Assembly: GCF_029581355.1 (NCBI RefSeq)
Contig: NZ_CP120849.1
Coordinates: 2,884,501-2,948,500 of the forward strand
Source: Parabacteroides chongii
GTDB taxonomy: Bacteria > Bacteroidota > Bacteroidia > Bacteroidales > Tannerellaceae
Direction: 5' to 3'
Length of the DNA stretch: 64,000 bases
This document shows, in pieces, positions 9,041 to 18,936 of this stretch (position 1 is its first letter; each line of letters begins with the position of its first letter). The position numbers and the translations under genes were made by a program. Under the pieces are notes generated by a model. The model was given only the letters and a program-made list of their open reading frames with translations. It did no database searches and was not told where the DNA came from.

Positions 9041-9604
9041 ATGAAGGAGAGCACTGAGATACAAACGTTTAATCATCTGTTTACGAACTACAAAGATCGC
9101 TTTGTTCATTTTGCAAGGACGTATGTGGATGACAGGATGATGGCTGAAGATATAGCCGTTGAAAGTCTGATGTACTATTGGGAAAATCGTCGGAAACTCG
9201 ATGCTCATACCAATGTGCTGGCATATATATTGACTGTTATCAAGCATAAATGTCTGGATCATTTGCGACAATTACGCGTTCAGGAAGATTATGAGGAATA
9301 TGTGAAAACTAATGAGACCCGTAAGTTGAATATCCGTATCACCACTTTGGAAGCTTGTAACCCCGAACGGATCTTTTCAAAAGAACTACAGGAGCTGGTT
9401 GATAAGGCATTGTTGTCCCTTCCCCCACAAACCCGAGATATTTTTACAAGGAGCCGCTATCATAACCAAAGTCATAAAGAGATAGCCGATGCATTGGGTA
9501 TCTCTACTAAAGCAGTGGAGTTTCATATTACCAAAGCATTGAAGGTGCTTCGCGTTGCATTGAAAGATTATTTACCTGCATTGTTTTTCTTTGGTATTTG
9601 TTAG
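9041..9604 (+). CDS. ECF-type RNA polymerase sigma-70 factor
   Basis: 187 residues with the two-domain layout of ECF sigma factors. Region 2 spans about 11-80 (YKDRFVHFARTYV, AEDIAVESLMYYWEN). Region 4 spans about 125-180 (LPPQTRDIFTRSR, then HKEIADALGIS and AVEFHITKALKVLR). It is followed after 96 bp by its FecR-type anti-sigma factor and then by an STN-domain SusC. This is the standard Bacteroidota trans-envelope signalling module: substrate passage through SusC relieves FecR and frees the sigma factor to transcribe the susCD operon. The sequence CCGTTAG followed by GATATT lies directly before the start codon; a near copy precedes the FecR gene. Confidence 0.94.
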   Translation: MKESTEIQTFNHLFTNYKDRFVHFARTYVDDRMMAEDIAVESLMYYWENRRKLDAHTNVLAYILTVIKHKCLDHLRQLRVQEDYEEYVKTNETRKLNIRITTLEACNPERIFSKELQELVDKALLSLPPQTRDIFTRSRYHNQSHKEIADALGISTKAVEFHITKALKVLRVALKDYLPALFFFGIC

Positions 9605-9700
9605 TAGACCGATCTTTTCCCTTTTAATGAATATTTATTTCAAAAAAGTTCACTTTTCCGTTAGGGATGTTTCCGGCTGGAACGCTTTATATATAGAACG

Positions 9701-10669
9701 ATGAAAAAGATGCAAAAAGAAACATTATATAAATACTTTGAAGGTATCGCTTCTTCGGAAGAAGAAGCGGCTGTTTACCGTTGGCTGGATGCCTCTTCTG
9801 AAAACGAAGAAGAGTTGCTGAAGGAGCGCGAGTTCTTCGATGCAATGATCTTGGCCGGAAGTGCAGATGAAAAGGCAGCAGGAGAGAAGCTGGCATTGGA
9901 TGCGAACAGAGGACCGTTTATTCGTCCCTGGATGCGCGAAGTACTGAAAGTAGCCGCCGTTGTGGCAGTGACGGTAGCTTGTGGATTATACTTCTATGTA
10001 TCAGAAAAGAAAGAACTGTTGGCTGCAATGAATACGATAACGGTTCCGGCAGGACAACGGGTAAACCTTACATTATCGGATGGGACGACAGTTTGGTTGA
10101 ATGCCCGTTCAGAGATGGTTTATCCGGCAGTTTTCTCCGGAGCGAAACGTGAGGTGAAGCTGGATGGCGAAGGATACTTCGAAGTAAAACATGATAAGGA
10201 ATCTCCTTTCGTGGTTCATACCCGGAAATGTGATATAGAAGTATTAGGGACGAAGTTTAACGTGGAGGCCTATTCGGATTCAGAAGAGTTTTCAACATCC
10301 TTGATGGAGGGATCTGTGAAAGTGACGGATAATTCCGCTGTCTCAACTTCAGTCCTTTTGAAACCGGATCAGGAGGTTCATATGAAAGATGGCCGGTTGT
10401 TAGTTTCATTCATTGATGATTATGATCATTTCCGTTGGCGGGACGGATTGGTTTGTTTTGACAATATCGCTTTTAATGAGTTGATGAAACGTTTCGAAAA
10501 ATGTTACGGTATATCTATTGTTGTAGAAAATAAGAAGCTGGAAGAATATTCGTGCAGCGGTAAATTCCGTATTTCCGACGGATTGGATAATGCGTTACGA
10601 ATTTTGCAGCGGAATGCTAAATATACGTTTGAAAGAAACGATGATAATACCATTGTTTATATAAAATAA
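9701..10669 (+). CDS. FecR-family anti-sigma factor
   Basis: 322 residues. The N-terminal 80 form the cytoplasmic sigma-binding part. One membrane segment follows at about 81-100 (VLKVAAVVAVTVACGLYFYV). The periplasmic FecR domain runs from ITVPAGQRVNLTLSDGTTVW to about residue 210, and a DUF4974 domain closes the protein (FDNIAFNELMKRFEKCYG, then ALRILQRNAKYTF). It holds the preceding ECF sigma inactive and should contact the STN domain of the SusC encoded 164 bp downstream. A second in-frame ATG at 9710 is possible; the first was kept. Confidence 0.94.
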   Translation: MKKMQKETLYKYFEGIASSEEEAAVYRWLDASSENEEELLKEREFFDAMILAGSADEKAAGEKLALDANRGPFIRPWMREVLKVAAVVAVTVACGLYFYVSEKKELLAAMNTITVPAGQRVNLTLSDGTTVWLNARSEMVYPAVFSGAKREVKLDGEGYFEVKHDKESPFVVHTRKCDIEVLGTKFNVEAYSDSEEFSTSLMEGSVKVTDNSAVSTSVLLKPDQEVHMKDGRLLVSFIDDYDHFRWRDGLVCFDNIAFNELMKRFEKCYGISIVVENKKLEEYSCSGKFRISDGLDNALRILQRNAKYTFERNDDNTIVYIK

Positions 10670-10711
10670 GTCTAATTAAAAATGAAACAGCCTATGGAAC
10701 ATGAAAAGCAG

Positions 10712-10780
10712 AGTTAATCTTAAAGAAGAAAGTTAATCTTAAAATGAAATGCCGACAAGTGTCCCCACACCCATCGGCAT
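10712..10780 (+). promoter_or_regulatory. Direct repeat and short hairpin in the susC leader
   Basis: AGTTAATCTTAAA occurs twice, at 10712-10724 and 10731-10743, with a 19-bp period. Just after it ATGCCGA (10749-10755) can pair with TCGGCAT (10774-10780). This lies between the anti-sigma gene and the SusC gene, where an ECF-dependent promoter would be expected. It could be a regulatory site or leader structure; no function can be shown. Confidence 0.3.
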
Positions 10781-10833
10781 CCAATTAACACAGTTAAAAA
10801 TAAATGTATTAATCAATTAGCAACAACAAAGAT

Positions 10834-13800
10834 ATGAATAAAAAATTCTTATCGTGGGTTTTCTATGACAAAACCCAACGGTGTAAACACTTTTTTAGAA
10901 TCATGAAGCTAACCACTTTATTCCTGTTCGTGTTAATCTTCTGTCTACATGCAGAAAACACTAATTCGCAGAATGTCAGGGTTACTGTAAAACAAAATAA
11001 TACGGAACTATCCAGTGTTTTAACTGACATAGAGAAGCAGACAGATTATTTGTTTGTTTATGACAAATATGTCAATGTGAACCGTAAAGTGTCGGTAAAC
11101 TTGAATAAAAAGCCTCTTGAGGATGTCTTGAGCCAGTTATTTAACGGTACAGATGTGAAATATACAGTAGATGGTTCGTATATAATATTGTCACCTAAGA
11201 CTGAAACAGGACATATTGCATCGTTGATAACTCAACAAAAAAAAATTGTAACTGGAATGGTAAAAGATAATTACGGAGATCCGGTTATTGGGGCTAATAT
11301 CATAGAAAAGGGAACGACAAATGGAGTAATAACCGATATCAATGGTTCTTTCAGTATTAACGTGCCGGAGGGAGCCGTACTACAAATATCATATATTGGA
11401 TATCTTTCTAAAGAACTGAAAGTTGGAAATGAAACTTCTTTTGATATTGTCCTTCAGGAAGATAATCAGACTTTGGATGAGGTTGTTGTGGTTGCCTACG
11501 GTACACAAAAAAGATCAAATCTAACTGGTTCAGTAGATGTTGTCCGTTCCAAAGATTTGGAAAATCGTCCGGTAACCAGCGCCAGTTCCATGTTGCAGGG
11601 TAAAGCGAGTAGTATAACTTTTTCTACTCCGTCCGGCGGAAATACACCTGGAAAAAATCCAACCATCCAAATACGTGGACAAGCAGCCCTGAATGAATCG
11701 ACTCCTCCTCTCGTCGTAATCGATGGAATACCTTCAGAGATGGCTGATTTTAATGCCTTAAATCCGAATGATGTAGAAAGTATTTCAGTTCTGAAAGATG
11801 CTGCAGCATCAGCCGTGTATGGAGCACGTGCTCCATACGGTGTTCTTATGATCACGACCAAAATGGGACGAAGAAACGAAAAGCCGACAGTTACGTATGG
11901 TGGAAATTACGGAATAGTAAATCCTGTTAATATGCCAAGAATGGCAGATTCCTATACTTTTGGATTATTAAAGAACCAATCAAAAATCAATGCTAAAATG
12001 CCAAGAGCATTTACTGATGATAAATTGGATTTGATTTTAGATAATATTCAAAACCCAGGTAAATATACGCTATTGGATTTGGTCCCAGGAGAAGGTAATG
12101 ACTGGGGATGGGGAAATAAATCTTATTGTAATAACGACTTTATTGATATTTGGTTGCGGTCGTCTTTTCGTCATCAACATGACTTATCTGTAAGAGGAGG
12201 AAATGATAAGACGTCTTATTTTGTTTCTACTGGATATGTTTATCAGCCTGGTATTTTTAATTTTGTTGAAGATATAGATAACTATTCGCGTTTTAATATA
12301 AATGGAGGGTTAGAGACAGATATTACTTCTTGGTTGAAATTGACTTATCGTTCTCGTTATTCTTATGAGACGACTAAAGAGCCCTGTTTTGAAAATAACT
12401 GGGGACGAAAAGCTGTTTATGATTTTGCATATGGTGCATGGCCTGTTACTCCTGTGAAAAATCCAGATGGGTATTATAATGAAGGAAATCGAATAGGTAC
12501 GGGTGTAGGAGCTGGAAATAAAACAGATTTGCAGCATCGTTTAGATAATATTTTATCTTTAGATTTTAATTTAGCAAAGGGATGGACTGCACATGTTGAT
12601 GGTACCTGGAGAATGAACTTCCGGGATTATCAGACATTACGAAAACCTGTTTATGGTCTGAGACCCTCGGGAGATCAATTTACTTTCGGAGGAACTGAAT
12701 CTTCATTGGCTAAGCAAACAGATATGAATCGTTATTGGACTATACAGGGATATACTGCTTATGAACATCAGATTAAGAAACATAATTTCAGAGTCCAGTT
12801 GGGTGCTCAGGCTGAGGAAAATATTTACAGAGAATTGTCTGGTACTGCAAAGGATTTGTTTGTTCCGGATATGGATGCCGTATCGATAGCTCAGGGTATA
12901 CGAACTTTTGATGATAAAATAAACGATTGGGCAACCGCCGGTTTTTTCGGTAGAATAAACTATAATTTTGATGAACGTTATTTTGTGGAATTGAATGGAC
13001 GTTATGATGGGTCCGGAAGATATTCAAAAGGTTCGCAATGGGGATTTTTCCCTTCTGCATTTGCTGCATGGAATATCAGTAATGAAAGTTTTTGGACGGG
13101 AATCAAAGATATCATAAACTTTTCAAAATTGAAAGCTTCGTATGGGACTTTAGGTAATCAGGGTAATTCGGCAGGATACCTGCATATTCCGACAATGGAA
13201 GTTGCATCTGAGTCTAATTGGATATTCAATGGAAGTCGTCTTCCTTATGTAAAAACTCCGGGTATTTTGAATATGTTCAGGACTTGGGAAAAAATTACAA
13301 CTTTAGACCTTGGTCTGGAGATGAGATTACTTGATAGTCGGTTGTCTGCAGAACTTGGATATTTTAATAGACGTTCGTGGGATATTATAGGACCTCCAAC
13401 TCCTAAAGCTGCTGTCCTTGGAACAAGTGCACCACAAGTGAATAATGCCGAGTTTACGACGAAAGGTTTTGAAATGCAATTGAGTTGGAGAGATCAGATT
13501 AATGAAAGATGGGATTATAGTGCATCCCTGAATTTAGCAGATGCTCGTAGCAAAATTACTAAATATAATACATCTTCTAATTCTTTTGGTCAGACATCTG
13601 ATGGAAAGGAAAAATGGTATGTAGGAAAAGAATTTGGAGAGATTTGGGGATACAAAGCAGAAAGATTCTTGACTAAAGATGATTTTGACGAAAATGGAAA
13701 GCTCTTGGTCGATCAAAGTAAGATTCATGCAAACTGGTATCCGGGAGATGTCAAATATGAAGATTTGAATGGAGACGGAGAAATAACGCCAGGTAATTCA

Positions 13801-14391
13801 ACAGTAGAAGAACCGGGTGATAAGAGGATTATAGGTAATTCAACTCCACGATTCAGATATGGTATAAATCTGTCAACGGGCTATGAATTTGAAAAAGCTG
13901 GACGTTTAGATTTGTCTTTATTTTTTGAAGGTGTAGCGAAGAGGGATGTATTTATGAATGGTTCTTTCTTTTTCTGGGGTACAGGCGTAAGTAATTCGTT
14001 TGCCAGTTCAGTATTCAATAATGATAAACATATGGATTTCTATCGTGATGAAACAACAGAAGCACGTTTACTTGAATATATGGGAGAAAATATTAATTCA
14101 TATTTCCCACGTCCTTATGATAATGCTGAAGGAAACAAGAATTTCCAGGCAAGTACAAAATATTTATTGAATGGAGCCTATATTCGCCTGAAGAATTTAC
14201 AATTGACCTATACTTTACCGAAGCATCTGATCTCAAAAGTGGGAATGACAAATTGTCGAGTTTATTTTTCAGGAGAGAATTTGTTCGTGTTGTCTGGATT
14301 ACCTTCTTATATAGATCCGGAAAATGTTAGTGGAGGTAGAATGTATCCACAACAGGCTGTTTATTCTTTTGGTGTTAATGTTAGTTTTTAA
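10834..14391 (+). CDS. SusC/RagA-like TonB-dependent transporter with STN signalling domain
   Basis: 1185-residue outer-membrane importer. After an extended N-terminus and a signal sequence (KLTTLFLFVLIFCLHA) comes the STN domain at about 47-125 (VRVTVKQNNTELSSVL to YTVDGSYIILSP). The STN domain touches FecR anti-sigma factors. A carboxypeptidase D-like regulatory domain follows (TGMVKDNYGDPVIGAN to DIVLQED). Next come the TonB-box/plug region (TLDEVVVVAYGTQ) and the long beta-barrel ending in Phe (YSFGVNVSF). It is preceded by a cognate sigma/anti-sigma pair and followed 23 bp later by SusD. This and the next two genes are visibly richer in A+T than the flanking glycosidase genes, which may mark separate ancestry. 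Start chosen as the ATG giving the extended leader common in STN-type members; the internal Met before KLTT is an alternative. Confidence 0.95.
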   Translation: MNKKFLSWVFYDKTQRCKHFFRIMKLTTLFLFVLIFCLHAENTNSQNVRVTVKQNNTELSSVLTDIEKQTDYLFVYDKYVNVNRKVSVNLNKKPLEDVLSQLFNGTDVKYTVDGSYIILSPKTETGHIASLITQQKKIVTGMVKDNYGDPVIGANIIEKGTTNGVITDINGSFSINVPEGAVLQISYIGYLSKELKVGNETSFDIVLQEDNQTLDEVVVVAYGTQKRSNLTGSVDVVRSKDLENRPVTSASSMLQGKASSITFSTPSGGNTPGKNPTIQIRGQAALNESTPPLVVIDGIPSEMADFNALNPNDVESISVLKDAAASAVYGARAPYGVLMITTKMGRRNEKPTVTYGGNYGIVNPVNMPRMADSYTFGLLKNQSKINAKMPRAFTDDKLDLILDNIQNPGKYTLLDLVPGEGNDWGWGNKSYCNNDFIDIWLRSSFRHQHDLSVRGGNDKTSYFVSTGYVYQPGIFNFVEDIDNYSRFNINGGLETDITSWLKLTYRSRYSYETTKEPCFENNWGRKAVYDFAYGAWPVTPVKNPDGYYNEGNRIGTGVGAGNKTDLQHRLDNILSLDFNLAKGWTAHVDGTWRMNFRDYQTLRKPVYGLRPSGDQFTFGGTESSLAKQTDMNRYWTIQGYTAYEHQIKKHNFRVQLGAQAEENIYRELSGTAKDLFVPDMDAVSIAQGIRTFDDKINDWATAGFFGRINYNFDERYFVELNGRYDGSGRYSKGSQWGFFPSAFAAWNISNESFWTGIKDIINFSKLKASYGTLGNQGNSAGYLHIPTMEVASESNWIFNGSRLPYVKTPGILNMFRTWEKITTLDLGLEMRLLDSRLSAELGYFNRRSWDIIGPPTPKAAVLGTSAPQVNNAEFTTKGFEMQLSWRDQINERWDYSASLNLADARSKITKYNTSSNSFGQTSDGKEKWYVGKEFGEIWGYKAERFLTKDDFDENGKLLVDQSKIHANWYPGDVKYEDLNGDGEITPGNSTVEEPGDKRIIGNSTPRFRYGINLSTGYEFEKAGRLDLSLFFEGVAKRDVFMNGSFFFWGTGVSNSFASSVFNNDKHMDFYRDETTEARLLEYMGENINSYFPRPYDNAEGNKNFQASTKYLLNGAYIRLKNLQLTYTLPKHLISKVGMTNCRVYFSGENLFVLSGLPSYIDPENVSGGRMYPQQAVYSFGVNVSF

Positions 14392-14414
14392 TTACATAAT
14401 CATAGAAAATAGTT

Positions 14415-16220
14415 ATGGCAAATATATTTAAGAAAATGAAGATTGTTCATAAAAATCTTCTTTTAATTCCGTTAGCATTTGTTGCATTTTGTTCGTGTGA
14501 TGATTTTTTGGATAGAAAACCTTTAGATGAAGTCTCTCAATCAACTTTCTGGAAAACACCGGGACAGCTAGATTCTTATATTTTAGGTAAGTATGACTGG
14601 CTTCCTGGATCATTGACAGATTGGGGATTAGGTTATTATGTGGATGACCAAAATTCAGATAACATGGTTATCGGGATGAATCACCCGACTTGGATGAATG
14701 GAGAGGATAATACGACTCCAACCAGTGGCGGAAACTGGAAATGGGAAGCCATTCGGGAGATAAATATGTTTTTTGATAATTATGCATTATGTGAATCACC
14801 TTTTAGTGCTTATGCTCAAACGTATGGTGAAGCATGTTTCCTGAAAGCTCTTAAATATCATGAATTGGTGAGAAATTTCGGGGATGTGCCCTGGTATTCA
14901 TCAGTCATATCGGATACAGACGAGGAGATGTTAAACAAAGCACGAGATCCACGTTCGCTGGTTGTTGATTCTATTATGAATCTAATCGATCAATCGGTTG
15001 AACATTTAGGTCTTCGGAGTGCAGTGGGGGTAAATCGAATTAATAAAGAAACTGCACTCATCTTTAAATCCAGAGTAGCGTTGTTTGAAGCGACATGGGC
15101 AAAATATCATGCAGGTAGTCCTTCTGCGTCGGATGTGGATGCTGATAAATATTTTCGGAAAGTGATTGAAGCCTATGATCAGTTTAAACAACTTTGTGGG
15201 GGATTCGAAGGTAAGCTTTATTCAACAGGACATCCGGAGTCGGATTACTATAATCTATTTAATCGGTTTGATTATGCAGATGTTCAAGAGGTCACTTTAA
15301 GTAAGAAATATTCAGAGGCCTTAGGTATTAAGAATAATGTAAATGTACAGGCCTGGTGGTATGGCTATTATAATTGTTCATATACCTTAGATCTTATACG
15401 TAGTTATTTGTCAAAGGATGGTAAATCGATTGATATAATGGATAGAGCTGTTATTGGAGAAACAGGTGCAGCTTATTTGTCGGAGTTAGCTTCAAAACTT
15501 GATCCTCGTTACCGACAAAGTGTATTTACTCCCGGTGATTTATTGAATACTGTTACCCCTGGTTTTATTGATTCATTATTTACGGTACCTCAGATACATA
15601 TGTCGGAAGCTAGTCGTAATACAACAACTGGATTTGCTCCTAAAAAAGCACATAATCCGGAGGGTCCGCTTCAAAATCAGACTGATCCTTTAGTTTCTGG
15701 TATTTCATTCAGAATTCCGGAGTTAATGCTGAATTATGTGGAAGCATATGTGGAATTAAATGGAACATTTCCTGATTTGTCGGATAATATCGATTTATTA
15801 CGTAAGCGTGTTGGGATGCCTACTTTAACAGAAGTTAAGCCACGGGTAGAATCATGGTGGCCTGATTATGGATATTCGATTTCTGATAATTTGGCAATTA
15901 TACGACAAGAACGTCGCATAGAATTGGCTGGAGAAGGTTATCGAAGAGGTGATTGGAAACGATGGAGAGCTCATAAACTTTTTGATGGAAAACGTCCGAA
16001 AGGATATAGATATAATCAGGATGATTACATTAAATTGGGTTTAAAAATTCCAACTATACCTGTAGATGCTGATGGTTATTTAGACCCGTATGCTGTGAGC
16101 TTAAATGGAGGCACATTTAAATTTAATGCAGGGCGTGATTATTTAAGTCCGATTCCAATGGATGAAATGCTTATTAATCCTAATTTGAAGCAAAATCCGG
16201 GTTGGGATTCTCCTAAATAA
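14415..16220 (+). CDS. SusD/RagB-like surface glycan-binding lipoprotein
   Basis: 601 residues. The signal peptide leads to a lipobox around FCSC (Cys28 the likely acylated residue), followed by DDFLDRKPLDE, the typical mature start of SusD proteins. The central part has tetratricopeptide-like helices (FLKALKYHELVRNFGDVPW), and the C-terminus has LAIIRQERRIELAGEGYR, a hallmark of the family. SusD caps the SusC barrel and presents the glycan. It follows SusC by 23 bp and is closed by a hairpin, so susCD is the core unit transcribed under the neighbouring sigma/FecR control. Ligand unknown. Confidence 0.95.
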   Translation: MANIFKKMKIVHKNLLLIPLAFVAFCSCDDFLDRKPLDEVSQSTFWKTPGQLDSYILGKYDWLPGSLTDWGLGYYVDDQNSDNMVIGMNHPTWMNGEDNTTPTSGGNWKWEAIREINMFFDNYALCESPFSAYAQTYGEACFLKALKYHELVRNFGDVPWYSSVISDTDEEMLNKARDPRSLVVDSIMNLIDQSVEHLGLRSAVGVNRINKETALIFKSRVALFEATWAKYHAGSPSASDVDADKYFRKVIEAYDQFKQLCGGFEGKLYSTGHPESDYYNLFNRFDYADVQEVTLSKKYSEALGIKNNVNVQAWWYGYYNCSYTLDLIRSYLSKDGKSIDIMDRAVIGETGAAYLSELASKLDPRYRQSVFTPGDLLNTVTPGFIDSLFTVPQIHMSEASRNTTTGFAPKKAHNPEGPLQNQTDPLVSGISFRIPELMLNYVEAYVELNGTFPDLSDNIDLLRKRVGMPTLTEVKPRVESWWPDYGYSISDNLAIIRQERRIELAGEGYRRGDWKRWRAHKLFDGKRPKGYRYNQDDYIKLGLKIPTIPVDADGYLDPYAVSLNGGTFKFNAGRDYLSPIPMDEMLINPNLKQNPGWDSPK

Positions 16221-16228
16221 AATATGAC

Positions 16229-16265
16229 AGAGGGTGTTTCAAATGGTAAAGATGGAACACCCTCT
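16229..16265 (+). terminator. Hairpin after the first susCD pair
   Basis: AGAGGGTGTT (16229-16238) pairs with AACACCCTCT (16256-16265), a 10-bp perfect stem with a 17-base loop just past the SusD stop codon. The trailing tract is AT-rich but not a strong T run, so termination may be partial. Confidence 0.6.
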
Positions 16266-16325
16266 AATAAATTAAGAAAGAAATTTTCTATTGTATATCA
16301 TATAAATTTATAAAATACGGTTACG

Positions 16326-17813
16326 ATGATACTTGATAAAAACATATTATTGACAACCTTGGGTTTATTGACACTCCATACAACAGTGCAAGCAAGTGAT
16401 AAGCCGAATGTGATTTTTATTTTGGCAGATGACATTGGATATGCTGATTTCGGTTGCTATGGAGCCAAACAAATAAAGACTCCTAATCTTGATAAATTAG
16501 CTCGAATCGGAGTGAAATTTACCAATGCGTATTCACCAGCATCGACATCAACGCCTTCTCGTTATGCCTTACTTACTGGAGAATATGCATGGCGGGCTGG
16601 GGCCCATATTTTACCAGGGGATGCTCCGTTATTGATAGATACTCAAAAAAACAATTTGCCAAAAACATTTCAACAAGCAGGGTATCGTACTGGTATTGTT
16701 GGAAAATGGCATTTGGGGTTAGGTAGCAGAGAGAATAAAGTTGATTTTAATAAAACGATAGTGAATGGTCCTAAAGAAGTTGGATTTGATTATTCTTATA
16801 TTTTCCCGGCAACCAATGACCGTGTACCATGTGTTTATATTGAAAATGGGAATGTAGTCAATTTATCTAATGAAGACCCTATACAGGTTTCTTATAATCA
16901 TAAAATTGGAAATAATCCAACAGGAAAAGAAAATCCGGAATTATTGACTCTTCAGCCGAATTTGGATCATGATGGTACTATTGTTAATGGAATAAGTCGT
17001 ATCGGTTGGATGAGTGGTGGAACAAACGCTTTGTGGAAAGATGAGGAGATGACGGATGTTTTTTTAGATAAAGCTTTACAATTTATTAAAGATCAAAAGG
17101 ACCATCCTTATTTTCTTTATTTTGCTACTCATAATGCCCATGAGCCACGGATTCCATCTCCTAAATTTAAAGGTAAATCAAAAGCTGGTATTTATGGTGA
17201 TGTAATTGAAGAATTCGATTATATAGTAGGAGAGGTAATTAAGACTTTGAAAGAAAGTGGAGAATTTGACAATACGATTATTATTGTTAGTAGTGACAAT
17301 GGTCCAAAGGTAAAAGAGGGGTATGACGATGGTGCTTTGGATAATTTAAACGGACATAATCCTTATTGGATTTTAAGAGGGGAAAAGGGAGCATTAAATG
17401 AAGGGGGAGTTCGTGTCCCGTTTATTTTCAGTTGGCCTCAAAAAGTAAAGAAAGGTTTCATTCAAAATCAACCGTTTTGCTATCTTGATATGTTAGCTAC
17501 TTTTTCTGGAATGTTGGGATTTAAAGAAGAAAATTTGTGTATGAATGACAGTAGAGATGCTTCTCAACTATTTTTTAATTGTCAAGCAGATATCTATCGC
17601 CCATATTTAGTTGTTCAGAATAATGGGAGAAATATTGCTATACGGTCTGGAGAGTGGAAATGGATTCCTGCTCAAAGTAATCAAAATGAAGAATTATATA
17701 ATCTGAAAAACGATCCGTCTGAATTACATAATGTAATGCCTGCTTATTGGAAGATTGCTTTAGATTTGAAAAGGCAAGTTTCTGAATTGTCACAAATTAG
17801 AAATAAAGAGTAA
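16326..17813 (+). CDS. S1-family sulfatase, serine-type formylglycine site
   Basis: 495-residue exported sulfatase that would remove sulfate esters from glycans in the periplasm. The signal peptide ends near VQAS. Metal ligands come from ADDIGYADFG (Asp35/Asp36) and VVSSDNGPK later in the protein. The modification motif reads S75-T-P-S-R79, followed by LLTGEY and, downstream, VGKWHLG. A serine at this position needs an anaerobic radical-SAM maturase (anSME), which is not encoded in this window. It follows the first susCD pair after a hairpin and precedes a UroD-like gene by 34 bp. Its presence points to sulfated substrate for this locus. Sulfatase subfamily was not assigned. Confidence 0.93.
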   Translation: MILDKNILLTTLGLLTLHTTVQASDKPNVIFILADDIGYADFGCYGAKQIKTPNLDKLARIGVKFTNAYSPASTSTPSRYALLTGEYAWRAGAHILPGDAPLLIDTQKNNLPKTFQQAGYRTGIVGKWHLGLGSRENKVDFNKTIVNGPKEVGFDYSYIFPATNDRVPCVYIENGNVVNLSNEDPIQVSYNHKIGNNPTGKENPELLTLQPNLDHDGTIVNGISRIGWMSGGTNALWKDEEMTDVFLDKALQFIKDQKDHPYFLYFATHNAHEPRIPSPKFKGKSKAGIYGDVIEEFDYIVGEVIKTLKESGEFDNTIIIVSSDNGPKVKEGYDDGALDNLNGHNPYWILRGEKGALNEGGVRVPFIFSWPQKVKKGFIQNQPFCYLDMLATFSGMLGFKEENLCMNDSRDASQLFFNCQADIYRPYLVVQNNGRNIAIRSGEWKWIPAQSNQNEELYNLKNDPSELHNVMPAYWKIALDLKRQVSELSQIRNKE

Positions 17814-17847
17814 TCCAAGCTTATATTAATATAAATATTCTTTACAC

Positions 17848-18924
17848 ATGGAACTAACAACAAAAAAGGATTACGAAGAATGTGTAAATCGTATAGAAGC
17901 ATGGTTTGCCGGAGAAATTTTGGATAGGGTTCCTATTCGTTTTCATAGACACAATGCGGAATATGATGTGATACATCAGAGTAACCATCAGACGTTGGAA
18001 GATCGTTGGATGGATGCTGAATATCAGGTGGATTGTTTTAAAGCAGAAATACAAGGACATCGTTTTAATGCAGAAACATTCCCGATGTTTTGTCCTAATC
18101 TGGGACCGAATGTGTATGCTGCTTTTCATGGCGGGGAGATGGAGTTTGGAGAAACTACATCCTGGTACCATGAAATCATTCAGGATTACGAACGTGATCT
18201 TCCTTTACTGCAGTTTTCCAAAGAGAATAAGTATTATAAAAAGATATTGGAGCTGACTCATGTCGCTTTGGAGAAATGTCAGGGCGACTATCTGGTGGGT
18301 TATACAGATTTGCACCCGGGAATGGATTGTGCTTTGGCTTGGCGGGGAGTGAATAACCTGTGTATGGACTTGGTGATGGATCCTGAAAATACTAAAAAAC
18401 TGATGGATTTGTCAACTGCTCATTTTTTGGAAGTCTACAATGAATATGACACAATTTTGAAAGAACATAATATGCCTTCCGGGGCCTGGATGAATATTTC
18501 GGTTAATGGAAGGATGCATATACCTAGCGCTGACTTTTCCTTTATGATATCTCCGGCTGATTATATAAAATGGGGTTTGCCTATATTGGAACAGGAAGTG
18601 AAAACAATGACACATAATGTTTATCATGTAGACGGGAAAGGTGTTGCCAATCATATAGATGCCATCTTGAGTGTTCCAGAAATACAATGTATACAATGGG
18701 TTCAGGGAATGGGAGATGATTATCCTATTATGCAGCATTTGGATTTTATCCGTTATGTTCAATCCCGTAAAAAAGGTATTATTGTGGATTTGGCTAAGGA
18801 GGATTTGGATGAATACATGGAAATAATGTCTCCGGATCATACCTTTTTATGGATTGCCACTGAATCTGAAGAGGAAGAATTTGATATAATGAAGAGAGTA
18901 GAAAAATGGTGTCGTAAATATTAA
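17848..18924 (+). CDS. UroD-fold protein lacking the HxC zinc motif
   Basis: 358 residues, no signal peptide, therefore cytoplasmic. Overall pattern is of the uroporphyrinogen decarboxylase/cobalamin methyltransferase fold (VNRIEAWFAGEILDRVPI at the start, ISPADYIKWGLPILEQEV in the middle). Where MtaA-type methyltransferases have His-x-Cys, this protein has His260-Val-Asp262 and no matching late Cys. It may therefore not bind zinc in the usual way and may do different chemistry from the three other UroD-like proteins of the window. It lies between a sulfatase (34 bp) and a clan GH-D enzyme (12 bp), in the position of a carbohydrate gene. A role in haem synthesis is unlikely given the context. 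Function unknown. Confidence 0.75.
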   Translation: MELTTKKDYEECVNRIEAWFAGEILDRVPIRFHRHNAEYDVIHQSNHQTLEDRWMDAEYQVDCFKAEIQGHRFNAETFPMFCPNLGPNVYAAFHGGEMEFGETTSWYHEIIQDYERDLPLLQFSKENKYYKKILELTHVALEKCQGDYLVGYTDLHPGMDCALAWRGVNNLCMDLVMDPENTKKLMDLSTAHFLEVYNEYDTILKEHNMPSGAWMNISVNGRMHIPSADFSFMISPADYIKWGLPILEQEVKTMTHNVYHVDGKGVANHIDAILSVPEIQCIQWVQGMGDDYPIMQHLDFIRYVQSRKKGIIVDLAKEDLDEYMEIMSPDHTFLWIATESEEEEFDIMKRVEKWCRKY

Positions 18925-18936
18925 AATAGAATTACA

